From: Diaporthe sp. PMI_573
Taxonomy: Eukaryota; Ascomycota; Sordariomycetes; Diaporthales; Diaporthaceae
DNA length: 64,000 nt
Direction of reading: 5' to 3'
NCBI GenBank assembly: GCA_021399435.1
Contig: JAJTUP010000028.1
Span: forward strand, 62,001 to 126,000
Made by a program: the position numbers and the translations under genes. This document shows, one piece after another, positions 21,501 to 31,450 of the stretch (the first letter of the stretch is position 1; every line of letters starts with the position of its first letter). The notes below the pieces were generated by a model, which worked only from the letters and a program-made list of their open reading frames with translations, ran no database searches and was not told the origin of the DNA.

Positions 21501-21715
21501 GCCTCAAGGGCTCGCGCGTCTTCTGCCCTGAGTGGTAGGGAAATGGTTTCGTGCCCGCGCACCGAGATGCAGGGGTTTGGGCATTCTTCAATGACCCCGC
21601 CAGTCGCAAAATTGCCGGCCCCCTCAACTTGGTCGATGCTGTCAAGCAGCCCCTTTCGAAGAGGCTCCAAGTTGCCGACTCCGGCCTCGCTCGATCTATC
21701 TCCCGGATCGCTCAT
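18530..21715 (-). CDS. Fe(II)/2OG dioxygenase-fold protein, metal site lost; 6 exons
   Basis: Proposed exons on the minus strand are 21270-21715, 21043-21214, 20441-20998, 20005-20378, 19680-19937 and 18530-19589; all phases agree and give 955 residues. The N-terminal ~300 residues follow the fungal prolyl-4-hydroxylase-like (2OG-FeII) family: ISVRGHETISLPL, NPNWSCFVDRL, IRAELSRSLLYRRGAI, then after intron 1 EGMFGTLVICLPSPHKGG, and after intron 2 TGYQWVLEYNL. In active relatives the segment joining exons 1 and 2 is FKPHxDTEK; here it reads VKAQAGTAE, so the metal ligands His and Asp are Gln and Gly. The distal His (DVxHEV) is in DVLYG, and the 2OG-binding Arg of SGYRWVL is Gln. Catalysis is therefore unlikely. 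Intron 3 (20379-20440) appears to be GC-AG (GCAAGT...CACTAAC...TTGCAG). The other introns are GT-AG with CTAAC-like branches. The C-terminal ~650 residues match no fold I can name; it ends with a basic RRLKTIKIS. Confidence 0.75.
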
Positions 21716-22029
21716 CTAGGATAGGAAATGCGGGCTGCAGCTTTGTGTGAGGACTGAGGATGTCGTTGGGGCAACTACAAGCCGAATGGTCAGAGAATGA
21801 GACTGAGAGAGAAAAGAAAGAAAACAGCGCAAAGTATGACTAGATATGGGAAAAGTAGGAATTGCTTAGTAACATCCTCGGAGGGAACTAATCACAACTT
21901 ACACTGCCGATGCTATAGATACCCCAGCAATGCGGGGTTAGCTGAGGTGTTATTAAACCCAGCCCCTGCGAAGTGGTGAAAGGTATTGATTAATTTTGGC
22001 CTGGAAGGATTCCGTCTGATATAGAACTG
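21716..22029. other. Upstream region of the dioxygenase-like gene
   Basis: This is the intergenic stretch between the minus-strand start codon at 21715 and the first recognisable hAT codons. A purine-rich GAGAGAGAAAAGAAAG patch lies at 21806-21822. No TATA box was convincing. Confidence 0.35.
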
Positions 22030-22701
22030 AAAGCTCATGCTTCTTCAGAGACGAGCAGAATCGTCCCTTGAAAATTGTCCTCGGTCTACCCGAGATATCG
22101 AAACGGCATACCGGCGAGAACATTGCGGCCGAGGTATTCACAATCATCGATCTATTTGGCATTGGAGACAAAGTAGGGTACGCAACCCTCGACAATGCTC
22201 CCAATAACGATACAGCAATGAACTCGCTTGGTGAACTCATTGGGTTTGAGGGTAAGCGCCGACGCGTGCGCTGCTTTGGCCATACCCTCAATCTTGCAGC
22301 GAAAGCCCTTCTTTTCGGCAAGTGTGCGGATGCTCTCGAGCTGGACGACCCATTCGGTGGTGCCAGTGTCGTATCTGATGTCGAATGGGAAAGGTGGTTG
22401 AAGAAAGGGCCTGTTGGTGTGTCAACTACCCTGAATCTTGGGTTCCTTCGCTAAGATGTTTTAGGCAAGCTGCATAATATTGTGCATCACATTTATCGTG
22501 CGCAACGCTTATCGATGGTGCCCGCAATTACGTCGTAATTCGCTTAGACCACGTGACGACTTATCCCCCGCAAAAACGCAGCCCGTGAAATCGTATGCGC
22601 GACGCCTGATAAGTGCATTTGATAAGTCCCCCTCGACTTATCAAGGTCTCCAGCCTACCCAGCCCAGAAAAACACCACGTAGAAGGCCCCGATCGACCGA
22701 G

Positions 22702-23090
22702 ATGGCCGCCGACGACTCGTACACGGCCGCGGACGAGCGCGCCCGTGCCGCCCGGAGGGCGGGCCTCCAGGCGAAGAAGGACGAACAGCCGGCGAACACG
22801 GCGCGGAGTTACGCGGCGAAGCAGCGGGAGTGGAAGGCGCGTCCCCCGGCCGGCCCCCCCTTCCCCCCCCCTTCCGCCCCTTTTTAAGTAGGGCCCCCTA
22901 GGCGGCTAACAGACGAATACCTATAGGCCTGGTGCCATACACCCCGGGCTGCAGCAGACGGCTCGCTCTATAGCTGGCCCGACGGCGAGCTCGTAACGCC
23001 GGACAAGCTGGCGGCGTGGCTCAAAGAGGATATTCTCTCACGACGCGTAGCGCCGCCGCGGAAGAAGCCACGGGCGCGGGGTAGGGGTAG
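22702..23090 (+). pseudogene. Crypton N-terminal coding remnant
   Basis: From ATG 22702 the frame encodes a charged start ending NTARSYAAKQREWKA, the SAM-like DNA-binding start known from Crypton and Ndc10-like recombinases. A C-rich stretch of about 80 bp with a TAA at 22885 follows. The same frame then resumes at 22930 with WCHTPRAAADGSLYSWPDGE and KLAAWLKEDIL. A one-base frame change near 23085-23100 is needed to enter the main ORF. The C-rich stretch could be an unrecognised intron, so the element may be less damaged than it looks. Confidence 0.55.
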
Positions 23091-25226
23091 GGCAAAGGCG
23101 AGGCCGTACAGCTACGGCAGCAGCTCGAACAGGAGCAGCTCGAGGCCGCGGCCCTGGCAGAGGCCGAAAGCCTAGCCGAAGCCCTGGAGGTTCCCCTGGC
23201 CGAGGCCGCCGAGCTGCTCGCGGACGACCGCGAGGGCTACGTGCCACCCACGGCCCTTGCGCCGGCTGCAGTAGACCTTACCGAGGGACCCCTGCTTATG
23301 AGGGGCACTATCGACGCCTATATCGCGGCCGTTATCGAGCTCTGGCGGCTCCAGGTGGCCCACGGCAACTCGAATACGGAGAACCCCCGGGGCGCCGCCG
23401 TACGAGGCTTCCTTGAGCAACGGGGCCGGCAGCGGGGGAAGCACGACCGTGCCTCGTTTAAAGACCGCGGAGCCGACGGGATCCAGGCCGGCTATTCCCC
23501 CGATGAATGGCTCCGGATCCAGGATCTCCTTCTCAGCGGGGCCGCGTATACGCCGCAAAATCTCCGTACGCGAGTCGACCTCCTCTTCGGCCACTACTAC
23601 CTCTTACGAGGGGAGAACCGCCGTAAGATGGAGCTTGCAGACCTATCCCTACTCGACTATCCGCCTTCGGAAGGCCCGACCCCCTGTGGCTGCCTCGTCA
23701 GCCTTTTACGAGACGGCAAGCTAAATAAGACGGCGAGGAAGGAGTTTATGGGCGCCGTCCGGCATAAGGATCCCTTATTCTGTACGCAGGGGGCCCTAGC
23801 ACAGCTCTTCTTCTGGGGCTGGCACGTCGCCGGCGAGCCGCCCCCGTCCTTCCGGCGCCGTCAGGACTGGTATCGGATCAAGGTCCTCGTCGGACGGGAC
23901 CGCGAGCAGGAGCTCTCGTACCCGACGCAGCTACAAGAGACCTGGCGTATCTTCGGCGCTGCCGGCCTTATCGCGTCGAAGAAGACACACCTCCCGCGCA
24001 GGGTAGGCGCCCAGGACGCGGAGACCCACGGCACGTCGCTCGCCCAGATCTCGCAGGCCGGCCGCTGGAACCAGAGCGTGCTCTGCCAGGCCTATCTTAC
24101 GCACCTACCGCGCCAGTTCATGCGTATCGTCGCTGGCTTCTCGGCGTCCCCGGGGGACTACTTCCTCGCGCGTGCGGCCCACGAACCCCCGTACGTCTTA
24201 CAAAAGCAGCTCTGGCCGTGGATCGAGGAGTGGGAGCCCCGCTTTGAGGCACGCGCGCGCCGGCAATGCTGGGCAGAAGGCGGCCTCGACGACGACGACC
24301 TAGCCGCCGATGGCTTCCTTAAGCTGATGCGGCGCCTGCGTATAGTACTCTTACAGGACCTGGCTGTCTTACAGCCCCGCTACCCGTCGCTACCCTTCTT
24401 CGCCTACGCCCCTTTTAACGGGCCCGAGTGGGACGAGTTCGCCGTCGCCGTGCGGTCCGACGCGGTAGGGGCTACGGAGCCGTTAAGCCTGCTCGTACAA
24501 CGCGCGCTGCCGGAGCTAAACGGCGTCTTAGAGAGCACGCGCGAGGCCCTCTTACAGAATAGCCAGCGGCTCGCCATCCGGCTAGAGGCCCGGCTAGAGG
24601 GGATTCAGGGCGGCCTCGATGCCCTCCTCCAGGGCAAGGTCCCTATCACCTTTACCGGCTACTTCGGAGCCGGGCCAGCAGTGGCGCCGGCGCCGGCGAC
24701 AGCTCCTACCTTGAATCTCAATACGGCTCCGGCCCCGGCCCCGGCCGCAGAGCCTCTGGCACCAGGTACGCCCGTCGTTACAGCCCTAGCTAGGGTCTTT
24801 ACGGTGGGGGACGTCTGGAAGGAGTGGGAGGAAGGGATTGCAGGCCGGCCGGCCGTGCGGGTGCTGGAAGAGACGTGGGGAAGCCGCTGGCGCCCGGGGA
24901 ACAGGGTCAGGGTGCAGTTCTGTCGCCGGAAGGTGATCTGGGACGAGCTCTTGGCCCGTACGGCGTCCGGTAAGAGCAAGGAGGAGGCCGTTGCAGAGCT
25001 GGAGCTCTTACGCGCCGGCCGGAGCTTGAACCGGCTCGTCGACGAGCTCAGACAGCGCCGCCGGCGAGGCCAGGGTCAGGGCCAGGGCCAGGACCAGATA
25101 CGGGTACAGGTAGGGACCCCCGTGCCCGATGACCCAGGCCCAGGCCCGGGACCAGGTCCGACTCGGGGCCAGGGCCATCGGGGGCGCCGGACCCGGCTAG
25201 GGAGGAGGCGGACCGCTGTTCGTTGA
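23091..25226 (+). CDS. Crypton tyrosine recombinase with GCR1_C-type tail
   Basis: The frame is open from 23091 (after TAG 23088) to 25226; the first in-frame ATG is at 23298. A Glu/Gln/Ala-rich coiled coil (QLRQQLEQEQLEAAALAEAE) leads into the Ndc10-like catalytic region: GHYYLLRGENRRKMELADL, then VRHKDPLFCTQGALAQLFFW (first Arg), KKTHLPRRVGA (HxxR) and GRWNQSVLCQAYLTHLPRQF with the candidate nucleophile Tyr near 24094. The C-terminal part has a proline/alanine repeat (24660-24770), a GCR1_C-like domain (VWKEWEEGIAGRPAVRVLEE, RRKVIWDELLART), and a Gly/Gln/Pro-rich end. The recombinase residues R, H, R and Y are all present. Cryptons excise and insert by site-specific recombination without a DDE transposase. 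Whether translation starts here depends on the unresolved 5' part. Confidence 0.8.
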   Translation, partial: GKGEAVQLRQQLEQEQLEAAALAEAESLAEALEVPLAEAAELLADDREGYVPPTALAPAAVDLTEGPLLMRGTIDAYIAAVIELWRLQVAHGNSNTENPRGAAVRGFLEQRGRQRGKHDRASFKDRGADGIQAGYSPDEWLRIQDLLLSGAAYTPQNLRTRVDLLFGHYYLLRGENRRKMELADLSLLDYPPSEGPTPCGCLVSLLRDGKLNKTARKEFMGAVRHKDPLFCTQGALAQLFFWGWHVAGEPPPSFRRRQDWYRIKVLVGRDREQELSYPTQLQETWRIFGAAGLIASKKTHLPRRVGAQDAETHGTSLAQISQAGRWNQSVLCQAYLTHLPRQFMRIVAGFSASPGDYFLARAAHEPPYVLQKQLWPWIEEWEPRFEARARRQCWAEGGLDDDDLAADGFLKLMRRLRIVLLQDLAVLQPRYPSLPFFAYAPFNGPEWDEFAVAVRSDAVGATEPLSLLVQRALPELNGVLESTREALLQNSQRLAIRLEARLEGIQGGLDALLQGKVPITFTGYFGAGPAVAPAPATAPTLNLNTAPAPAPAAEPLAPGTPVVTALARVFTVGDVWKEWEEGIAGRPAVRVLEETWGSRWRPGNRVRVQFCRRKVIWDELLARTASGKSKEEAVAELELLRAGRSLNRLVDELRQRRRRGQGQGQGQDQIRVQVGTPVPDDPGPGPGPGPTRGQGHRGRRTRLGRRRTAVR

Positions 25227-25373
25227 CGGTAAGCCGGCCGTGTAGTTGGGTCTTTATATATATATCTATTTAGAAGACGTATTTTTGAAGATTAAAGAGC
25301 CGTAGGATCAGTGCATTGTTATCTCGTAGTCCTTGCAGCGGAGCCTAGCCCCCCATCCCTTCCCGGCGCTACA

Positions 25374-25504
25374 CACGCAAATATCTCGACGGCCAGTAGC
25401 CTATACGGCGCCGCTCCTGGACCAAACGCACCGTCGGAGTGCAGCAGTCCCCCAGGCCCCGGAACGGCCTCGATTGGGCCGCTGGCCGTCGAGATATTCG
25501 CGTG
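25374..25504. repeat. Long inverted repeat in the Crypton 3' region
   Basis: A 28-bp arm at 25374-25401 (contains ATATCTCGACGGCCAG) is matched by its complement at 25477-25504 (CTGGCCGTCGAGATAT) with few mismatches and a 75-bp GC-rich spacer. It sits between the recombinase stop and the right end of the element and would form a stable hairpin in RNA or DNA. Confidence 0.75.
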
Positions 25505-25743
25505 CGCGGCGGCGGGCACTTATCAGATGGTAGTTGTGTAATCGCATACGATTTCCCGAAATTACTCCGCAAAACGACCCCACGATAAGTTCGGCTTATC
25601 CTATCTACTCCGAGACATCCAAGCCGATGATATTAAAAAGGCATCAAGGGCCAAGTTACGAGCTAGAAAACCACTCCAAGTCATTCGAGACAACGACACG
25701 CGCTGGCTCTCGCAGCTCTACATCACAACCTTCAGCAGTTTGA

Positions 25744-26628
25744 ATAATTGGTGCAGGTATTAAACGTAGTTGATTTGATACACAGCATCCACTTTGCCGC
25801 ATTGATGCAGGTCACTCGTACCTAGTCGAAACCTTTGGGCTTCTTCCGACCAACCACTTCGGAGCCCGAAAACAACGATCAGCGGAGCAGGCGCTGATGC
25901 TCCTGCAAGAGCAGATCTACGCGCTTCTTGATGTAGATACTTATTTTTGTTTTTCTCGTATTGTTGGGTCCCAATTAAATGATTCCGGACCATGGTCAGC
26001 CATAGTGAAGGTAAAGACACAAGCCATTGCAACGACTGTGATGAAATCAGCCAGCGCGTGACGCTCTTGCTCCACATCCCAGCAAGCAGTCCCCGCCGTC
26101 TGAGGCATCCTTGCGCACAAGCAATCCCGGCTCGGATTTGCGTTGCCTGGTAACAGCTAATCGGCTGCTGCAGAGGCTCAGATTCCGCTTGCGAGGGTAA
26201 CATTCGCCCCTCTGCTCCTCCTACATGGGTACCTAAACACAGAAACAGACCTTGAATACCTCGCATCAATCAGTGAATCAATATTGCGGATTCTAATAAC
26301 CATCAACCTGCACCTGTCAATTCTGGGTCGCCGTGGAAGCACTACAAGACCGGCTATCGGTTGCAGGTTTGCACAACGGAGGGCGAAGTGACGAAAAAGC
26401 CACCGGAGAACTCTCGAATCGCCAAAGCTTACTCCAATCTCGGGTGCACCCAAAATTGCGTAAATCAAAGCTTTGATACATGGCGGGCTGTTCTGAGCCG
26501 GCTGGATTGCGTGGAATCAGTCATCCAGGAATGCTTGGAGAATAGTATGAAGCTAAAACCTTTTCATTGCCTGTCTCTGTCTGGCTCTGTCATTACGATC
26601 AACCACGCCTGACCAACGGATTCAACCA
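25744..26628. other. No supportable gene
   Basis: A 169-codon minus-strand frame (25760-26269) and smaller frames are present but match nothing I recognise. The stretch separates the hAT fragment from the J-domain gene terminus. Confidence 0.35.
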
Positions 26629-27586
26629 TCAATATTTACAATACTTGGTCTTACAACCCGGACAAGCTGTCACATTGCAATCCGGGCAGTAAAAAGACCA
26701 ATTTATACGAGTCTCCCCGCAGAATACACAACTTGACTTGCCCTTCTTTCTCGGCCAACCGAGCTTCGGATGAATGCACTCCGGAGACCTTGAGGGCGTA
26801 GTTTTTGATCGCTCGGTCACTCGGCTTTCCGCTGCTTGCCGCACATTTGCCCAGTTTTGACGCACAGCTTCCTGCTTCTCCTCGATCAAAATAGTCTTCA
26901 GTCGTTCCCGCGCTACTTGTTCCTGTTCGACTCTCATTCTCCTCGCCGCTTCTTCAGACCTCTTTTCCGCGTCCCTTTCCTTTTCTCTCTGTAGCCTCTC
27001 TTTTGCCGCCTGCTCTTGTTGTTGCCGTGCTTTTCGTCCAGCCTCACGAGAACGCTCTTCGGCTTGCCGGACTCTCTCCTCCCTTGCTCTCTCGCGCTCT
27101 GCTTTCTCTCTGGCAGCTCGTCTCTCTTCTTCCATTCTGCGTGTTATCTCAGCTTCTGCTGCCTCCTTCTCTTTTTCGGCCCGTCTCCGCTCCTCATCCT
27201 TACGTCGACTTTCTTGGCATTCCTGATATCTAGTCCATTGGTCTTGTAGGTTGAAGTAACTTGCATCGTATTCCGAACGCTTTGCGTAATCTATGAGACA
27301 TTCGTACGCTTCGCGAATCTGGACCAGGAACGATGATAGGTCAGTCAAGCTTTTGGTTGGTGATGGTGGTGAGCCCAAGATCTTCGCCCAAGATTAACGT
27401 ATAAAGACTAGCCTTGCGGAAGTCTTGAGCATCGATAGACTTGCCCGGCGCCTTCTTGTCAGGGTGATGCTCTTTTGCCAGCGTACGGAAAGCGACTTTG
27501 ATTTCTCGAGAGCTTGCTTGTTGTGCCAACCCAAGATCGGCATAATAATCTGGAACTTGGGGTTCCGGTGCATTGAATGCATCCAT
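26629..27586 (-). CDS. J-domain (DnaJ/Hsp40-like) protein with Cys-rich C-terminus
   Basis: Exon 1 is 27413-27586 and exon 2 is 26629-27318, giving 287 residues. The J domain spans the junction: PDYYADLGLAQQASSREIKV, FRTLAKEHHPDKKAPGKS with the essential HPD motif, then DFRK joined to IREAYECLIDYAKRSEYD. The 94-bp intron ends with a good CAG; the only donor that keeps frame is AAG|GCTAGT, so it would be a GC-AG intron. After the J domain comes a ~130-residue Glu/Arg/Lys-rich helix or coiled coil, then a Cys-rich tail with CVFCGETRINWSFYCPDC and CPGCKTKYC, likely a zinc-binding ribbon. Proteins of this layout occur across Pezizomycotina; they would stimulate Hsp70 ATPase, but the client is unknown. 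If the donor has mutated from GT, the gene could be silent. Confidence 0.78.
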
Positions 27587-28780
27587 TTTTGTTACGAAAG
27601 AAGAACTCTTTCGGTATTTCGGCTTTCAAAAATCAAGTATTAAAGCTCGATCTCAACTATGGGCCGCTACGATGGCTGCTGTCGCTTCAGTGAGGAACTG
27701 TTGGGCAAGGTTGGGAACGTTGGGTGGGGTGCGGCGGGCCAAGTATTGTGGCTTACAGTGCCGCAGAAATTATGGCACGTGTTATCAGGCACGACTATCG
27801 CACGCAGCAACTGGTGGCACGAGCTTAATTTGCGTACGTGTGGTTGACGCTAAGAATTCTGCCAGGCATCTGCCATACCGCCTGACCGCTTACACACACG
27901 AAGGGCAACAAGGTCTGTCTGGTCCGTGCACGCTGACCAAATTAGCCTAAACCAGCCTCTAGCTCAACATCGCATGCATCACCAAGCAGCCCACGAACCG
28001 ATGCTGCGTGTGTGTTATGCTCCTCGTTTTACGCTCTTGGATTTCAGGATTGATCGCATAACAGTTCCGACGGTTGCCCGGTTTAATAGACTTCACGGTG
28101 GGCAGATAATTAGCTAACAATCTTCATTTGTGTTTCTGAAAGGAAGGTTGTTTTCATGGGTTATTAAATATGTTAAAAAATATTACCCTTACTTCAGGGT
28201 CCTGTGAAACTTGTATACAGTCATGTTACACTACTGTTTGTTAGGCTGAACCATGTGTCGTATATCCATGGTCTTACCGTGACTAAACTTGCCCGACGGA
28301 GCGAATGGAGATTTCTGGGTTAGAATTTAGTCCGGCCTACAGTGTCTATTGGCCTTATCTTTCTTTCATGCGCTCTTTCCATCATGGATGAGTCGGACTG
28401 AGAAGGGGCACTCAGCTGTGCTGGGTTTATCAAAGTCATATTTTCTCTTGCGTGTGGCGGTCATATTGCGGTAGTCGAGGGTAAGTATCGAGTGAATGAT
28501 ATCCTCCTCGATCAGGGCAAAAGGTCGCCAGTCTTCATTTACATAATTAGTTACGTAACGCGCATTCCTTTCAGCTCGTCTTGTTTGGCGACCAAATCAA
28601 CCGTCGCCGGCCTTGTGTTGGATATCTTTTTTGTTTTCGAAAGTAGTCAGTAATCTCCGACTGTTTCTGTTTGTATTTCTGCCTCATAGACTGGATCATC
28701 TTGTGATGAAGTTGGAGTGATGGCCAGAACACGCAGTTCTGAGGAGAACGGCACAGATAAGACGATCAAGCACTCAAGGC
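27587..28780. other. No supportable gene
   Basis: Short plus-strand frames at 27573-28117 have no recognisable domain. The stretch 28130-28780 is moderately AT-rich and may include the far 5' flank of the second hAT copy. Confidence 0.35.
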
Positions 28781-28826
28781 TCGGACCCACTACACTGCAA
28801 ATCCACGTGGACCACAAATAAGTGGC

Positions 28827-28911
28827 CCATCTCTATTACATCCACTTGTCGGCCCTCAGATTACGTAATAATCCACTACACTTAGACCTGATAGTGGATG
28901 TAATGGAGTGG
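28827..28911. repeat. Inverted repeat near the hAT 5' end
   Basis: CTATTACATCCACT at about 28833-28846 is complemented by AGTGGATGTAATGGAG at 28893-28908, with extra GTGGAT copies nearby. Clusters of short inverted motifs are usual in the subterminal regions of hAT transposons, where transposase binds. The true terminal inverted repeat could not be located. Confidence 0.5.
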
Positions 28912-29130
28912 ATTTAGGTGGATTTAGGTACAGGGGGATATTCCCTGACCCTGTACGGTTCATAGTACTTATTTTTGTATATAGTTGCCTATTAAATCGA
29001 GGTACCTGGACCCAAGTTAGCCGAGGTCGATCACCCCTACAGCTAATCTGATAACATTATACGAGAAACTACCCCTATTGAGCGCGTTTTCTACAGATTT
29101 CCTGCTTTGTTTTTGCCAAAAACTTTTTTT

Positions 29131-30815
29131 ATGACGATGTCAGCCAACCAGCCAGGCCAACCAGGCCAACAGCAGCAGCTCGAAGACCGTCTTTTTCGCC
29201 ATTTCAGAGGCTGGAATTGGTCAGAACGCGCTCGTGATACTAGCTCTTGGCTGTGGGACTTTGGCTATGATATTCAACGTCATGGCTTACGCAAATGGGC
29301 TTGCAAGTACTATATCCTCGGAAATCGTCCCATTATCGCGAGTTTTACCTCTTCAGGTCTCCAGAACGCGGCAAATCATCTATAGCGTAAGCACAAAACA
29401 CCAGCACCAGAGGGAGAGAAAAGGAGCACAGCACAGCTCAAATCCGAAGGCGCACTGAAATCGAACCAGCCGACTATTGCATCTGTTTTGAAACTGGACG
29501 TCAACAAGCCTACGGAACAGAATATCGCGAATAGCTTCATCTCACGCTTTGATAAGCAACACTTTCAGCGTATGCTAGTCGAGCTAATCGTCAGTAGCAA
29601 CCAGTCATTTTCCTTCGCCCAGAACCCCATCCTCCGAGAAATCTTCGACTATTTGAGTCCCTCCGTTTCGATCCAACGCGCCAACTTGAGTGCCAGGGCT
29701 GTCCGATATAAGATCATTTAAGAGTATAACCGCCACAAGCAGACGGTTATCGAGGTGCTGAGGAACTCCCCTGGAGCGCTTCATATCTCATTTGATGGCT
29801 GGACGTCTCGAAATAAGCTTGCCCTCTACGGTATTGCTTGTTTTTTCAGAGATGAGAAGAATCGGCCATGCAAAATCATGATTGGGGTTCCAGAGGCTCA
29901 TCGTCACTTCGGCTCAACGATCGGTGGGGAGGTTCTCGACGTCCTACACACCTTTGGCGTGAGTCCAGAGAAGATTGGCTATTTCACGCTCGACAATGCT
30001 GAAAACAACGATACTGCCATGGAGGTCATAGGTGCTGAACTTGGGTTCGATGGCCGACTACGCCGAGGACGCTGTATTGGCCACACAATTAACTTGTCAG
30101 CCAAGGCGCTCTTATTTGGCAAAAACGCCGACGCGTTCGAGCAGCAATTATCAGGCGCAGAAGCGTTATCTGATGCTGAATACGCTCGATGGCGCAAAAG
30201 AGGACCAGTTGGCAAGTTACACAATATCGTAGTTGATGTGCGTATTAGCCATCGGCTGATTTACTTATTCAAGGAGGTCCAGAGGGTAAGCGGTTTTACT
30301 AAATCCTATTCGTCCCATACTAATTCCATATATCTAACAGGACGAAATTAATCGCGCCACCACCCTTAAACTCCGATCGAAGAAACCAGTCAAGCTAATT
30401 ATCGATAACGACACGCGTTGGCTGTCACAACTCTACATGATCCGCAGGGCTCTACGGTTGAAAACCTCTATCGAACTCCTACTGATCAAGTATAAGGCGC
30501 AATGGGAGGACGAAAATCGGTCTAAAAAGACTGGCCAAGTGACACAAGCCAAGTTGGCGAGAAAACCACGCATCCTCGAGACGAGAATCAGCTAACGGAC
30601 AGAGACTGGGAGGTTCTTTACCATTTGGAGGCTATTCTGACTGTTTTTGAGACCGTGGTGAAGACGCTTGAGGGTGATGGACACACCCGCAGGCGTAAGC
30701 AAGGCTGGACTGGCTCCTATGGCAATATCTGGGACGTGGTGCTTGGCTATGAGCTGCTGCTTAACACACTGGAAGAATATAAGCAGCTTGCTGCTGACTT
30801 TCCTGATCCAATCCC
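29131..30815 (+). pseudogene. hAT transposase pseudogene (second copy)
   Basis: From about ATG 29131 the sequence encodes a degenerate BED-type zinc finger region (KWACKYYILGNRPIIASF, SGLQNAANHL), then FDKQHFQRMLVELIVSSNQS, LHISFDGWTSRNKLALYGIA, TLDNAENNDTAMEVIGAELG, GHTINLSAKALLFGK, RGPVGKLHNIV, LIIDNDTRWLSQLYMIRRAL and WDVVLGYELLLNTLEEYKQL. Order and motifs are those of fungal hAT transposases. Stops interrupt it (TAG near 29383, TAA near 29719, TAA near 30593 with a frame change), and an apparent intron lies at about 30286-30342 (GTAAGC...CTAACAG). Recognisable sequence ends at PDP near 30815, before the C-terminal hAT dimerisation motif, so a deletion or replacement has removed the 3' end. 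Confidence 0.85.
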
Positions 30816-31450
30816 ACGGAGCTGCTGCACGAATTCCATCCAATCAATTCGTCACTGTAAAGGCCTTACCACACAAGCAGTGCTCAATTGCTCTGCTAGA
30901 TTTTGGAGGGGAATTGGACAATGAGATAATCCGCTTCTTCGGCTATGGAAGTAGATACTTGGATTCAGTGGAGAGCACACTAAAAGGGGCATTGGAAAGC
31001 CACACAAATCTAAGGGACTGGGGCCTTATCTTAGACTAGTGTGCTACACTGCCGCCTGGCATAATGCTCCCCGAACGCCACGTCTCACTCGGGTTCTAAT
31101 CCGGCGGTCCAAACAGTCATTCGACACACATCACGGCTGAATACTTGGAGCACGCTTACCTTTCTGGCCCAGACCACCTTTCGCGATTGCCTATCCAAAT
31201 TTCCGCTCTCAGCGCCTTCCTTCTTCCTAGGTTACTTATACTGATAGGTCAGATAGCGCTGGAACAGGAAAAGAGTTGAGCGTTTAGGTTTTTTTATTTA
31301 TTTTTGGCCTTCGCTGAAGGATTGAGCACAAGAGGTGCCCATCATCCACCTTGATGTGTCTGGACTTGCTAGTTTCCATCTCCTGGCGGACTTTCACTTC
31401 GAGAAGCAGAAGTGGCTAAACATCGTTAACGCTACCACCATTCATTCAGG
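30816..31450. other. Unassigned sequence after the hAT relic
   Basis: A plus frame to 31039 contains IALLDFGGELDNEIIRFFGY and is not transposase; it could be a fragment of another gene. The rest is the upstream region of the rhodopsin-domain gene, with a T-run at 31288-31303. No family was recognised. Confidence 0.35.

Larger units (their letters stand above)
22507..25600 (+). mobile_element. Crypton (tyrosine-recombinase DNA transposon)
   Basis: The inserted block is much more GC-rich than its flanks and lies between two copies of GCTTATC, at 22507-22513 and 25594-25600. Removing the block and one copy restores the hAT reading frame exactly, so the net insertion is 3087 bp. It encodes a tyrosine recombinase with a GCR1_C-type C-terminus. 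Its ends carry related sequences in inverted orientation: GAAATCGTATGCG at 22586-22598 and its complement near 25541-25553, and a TGATAAGTGC block at 22609-22618 complementing GCACTTATCA near 25516-25525. Further ACTTATC/GATAAGT copies lie near both ends and resemble the target core, so they are candidate recombinase binding sites. Confidence 0.85.
22030..25743 (+). pseudogene. hAT transposase fragment, interrupted by a Crypton
   Basis: The left part, 22030-22513, encodes FFRDEQNRPLKIVLGLPE, a TLDNAPNNDTAMNSLGELIG segment and GHTLNLAAKALLFGK, typical of the hAT catalytic region of fungal Restless/Tol-like transposases. A 48-bp intron (22417-22464, GTGTGT...GCTAAG...TTTAG) restores GPVGKLHNIV. 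The right part, 25601-25743, continues without loss: joining the sequence across the insertion gives QRLSYLLRDIQADDIKKAS, then PLQVIRDNDTRWLSQLY. The N-terminal zinc finger and the C-terminal dimerisation domain are missing, so this was already a fragment or has since decayed. It is diverged from the hAT copy at 29 kb. Confidence 0.8.

Noticed and set aside
25311..25541. Open frames on both strands with the same HANIST-like peptide
   Set aside because: Explained by the inverted repeat at 25374-25504, not by coding.
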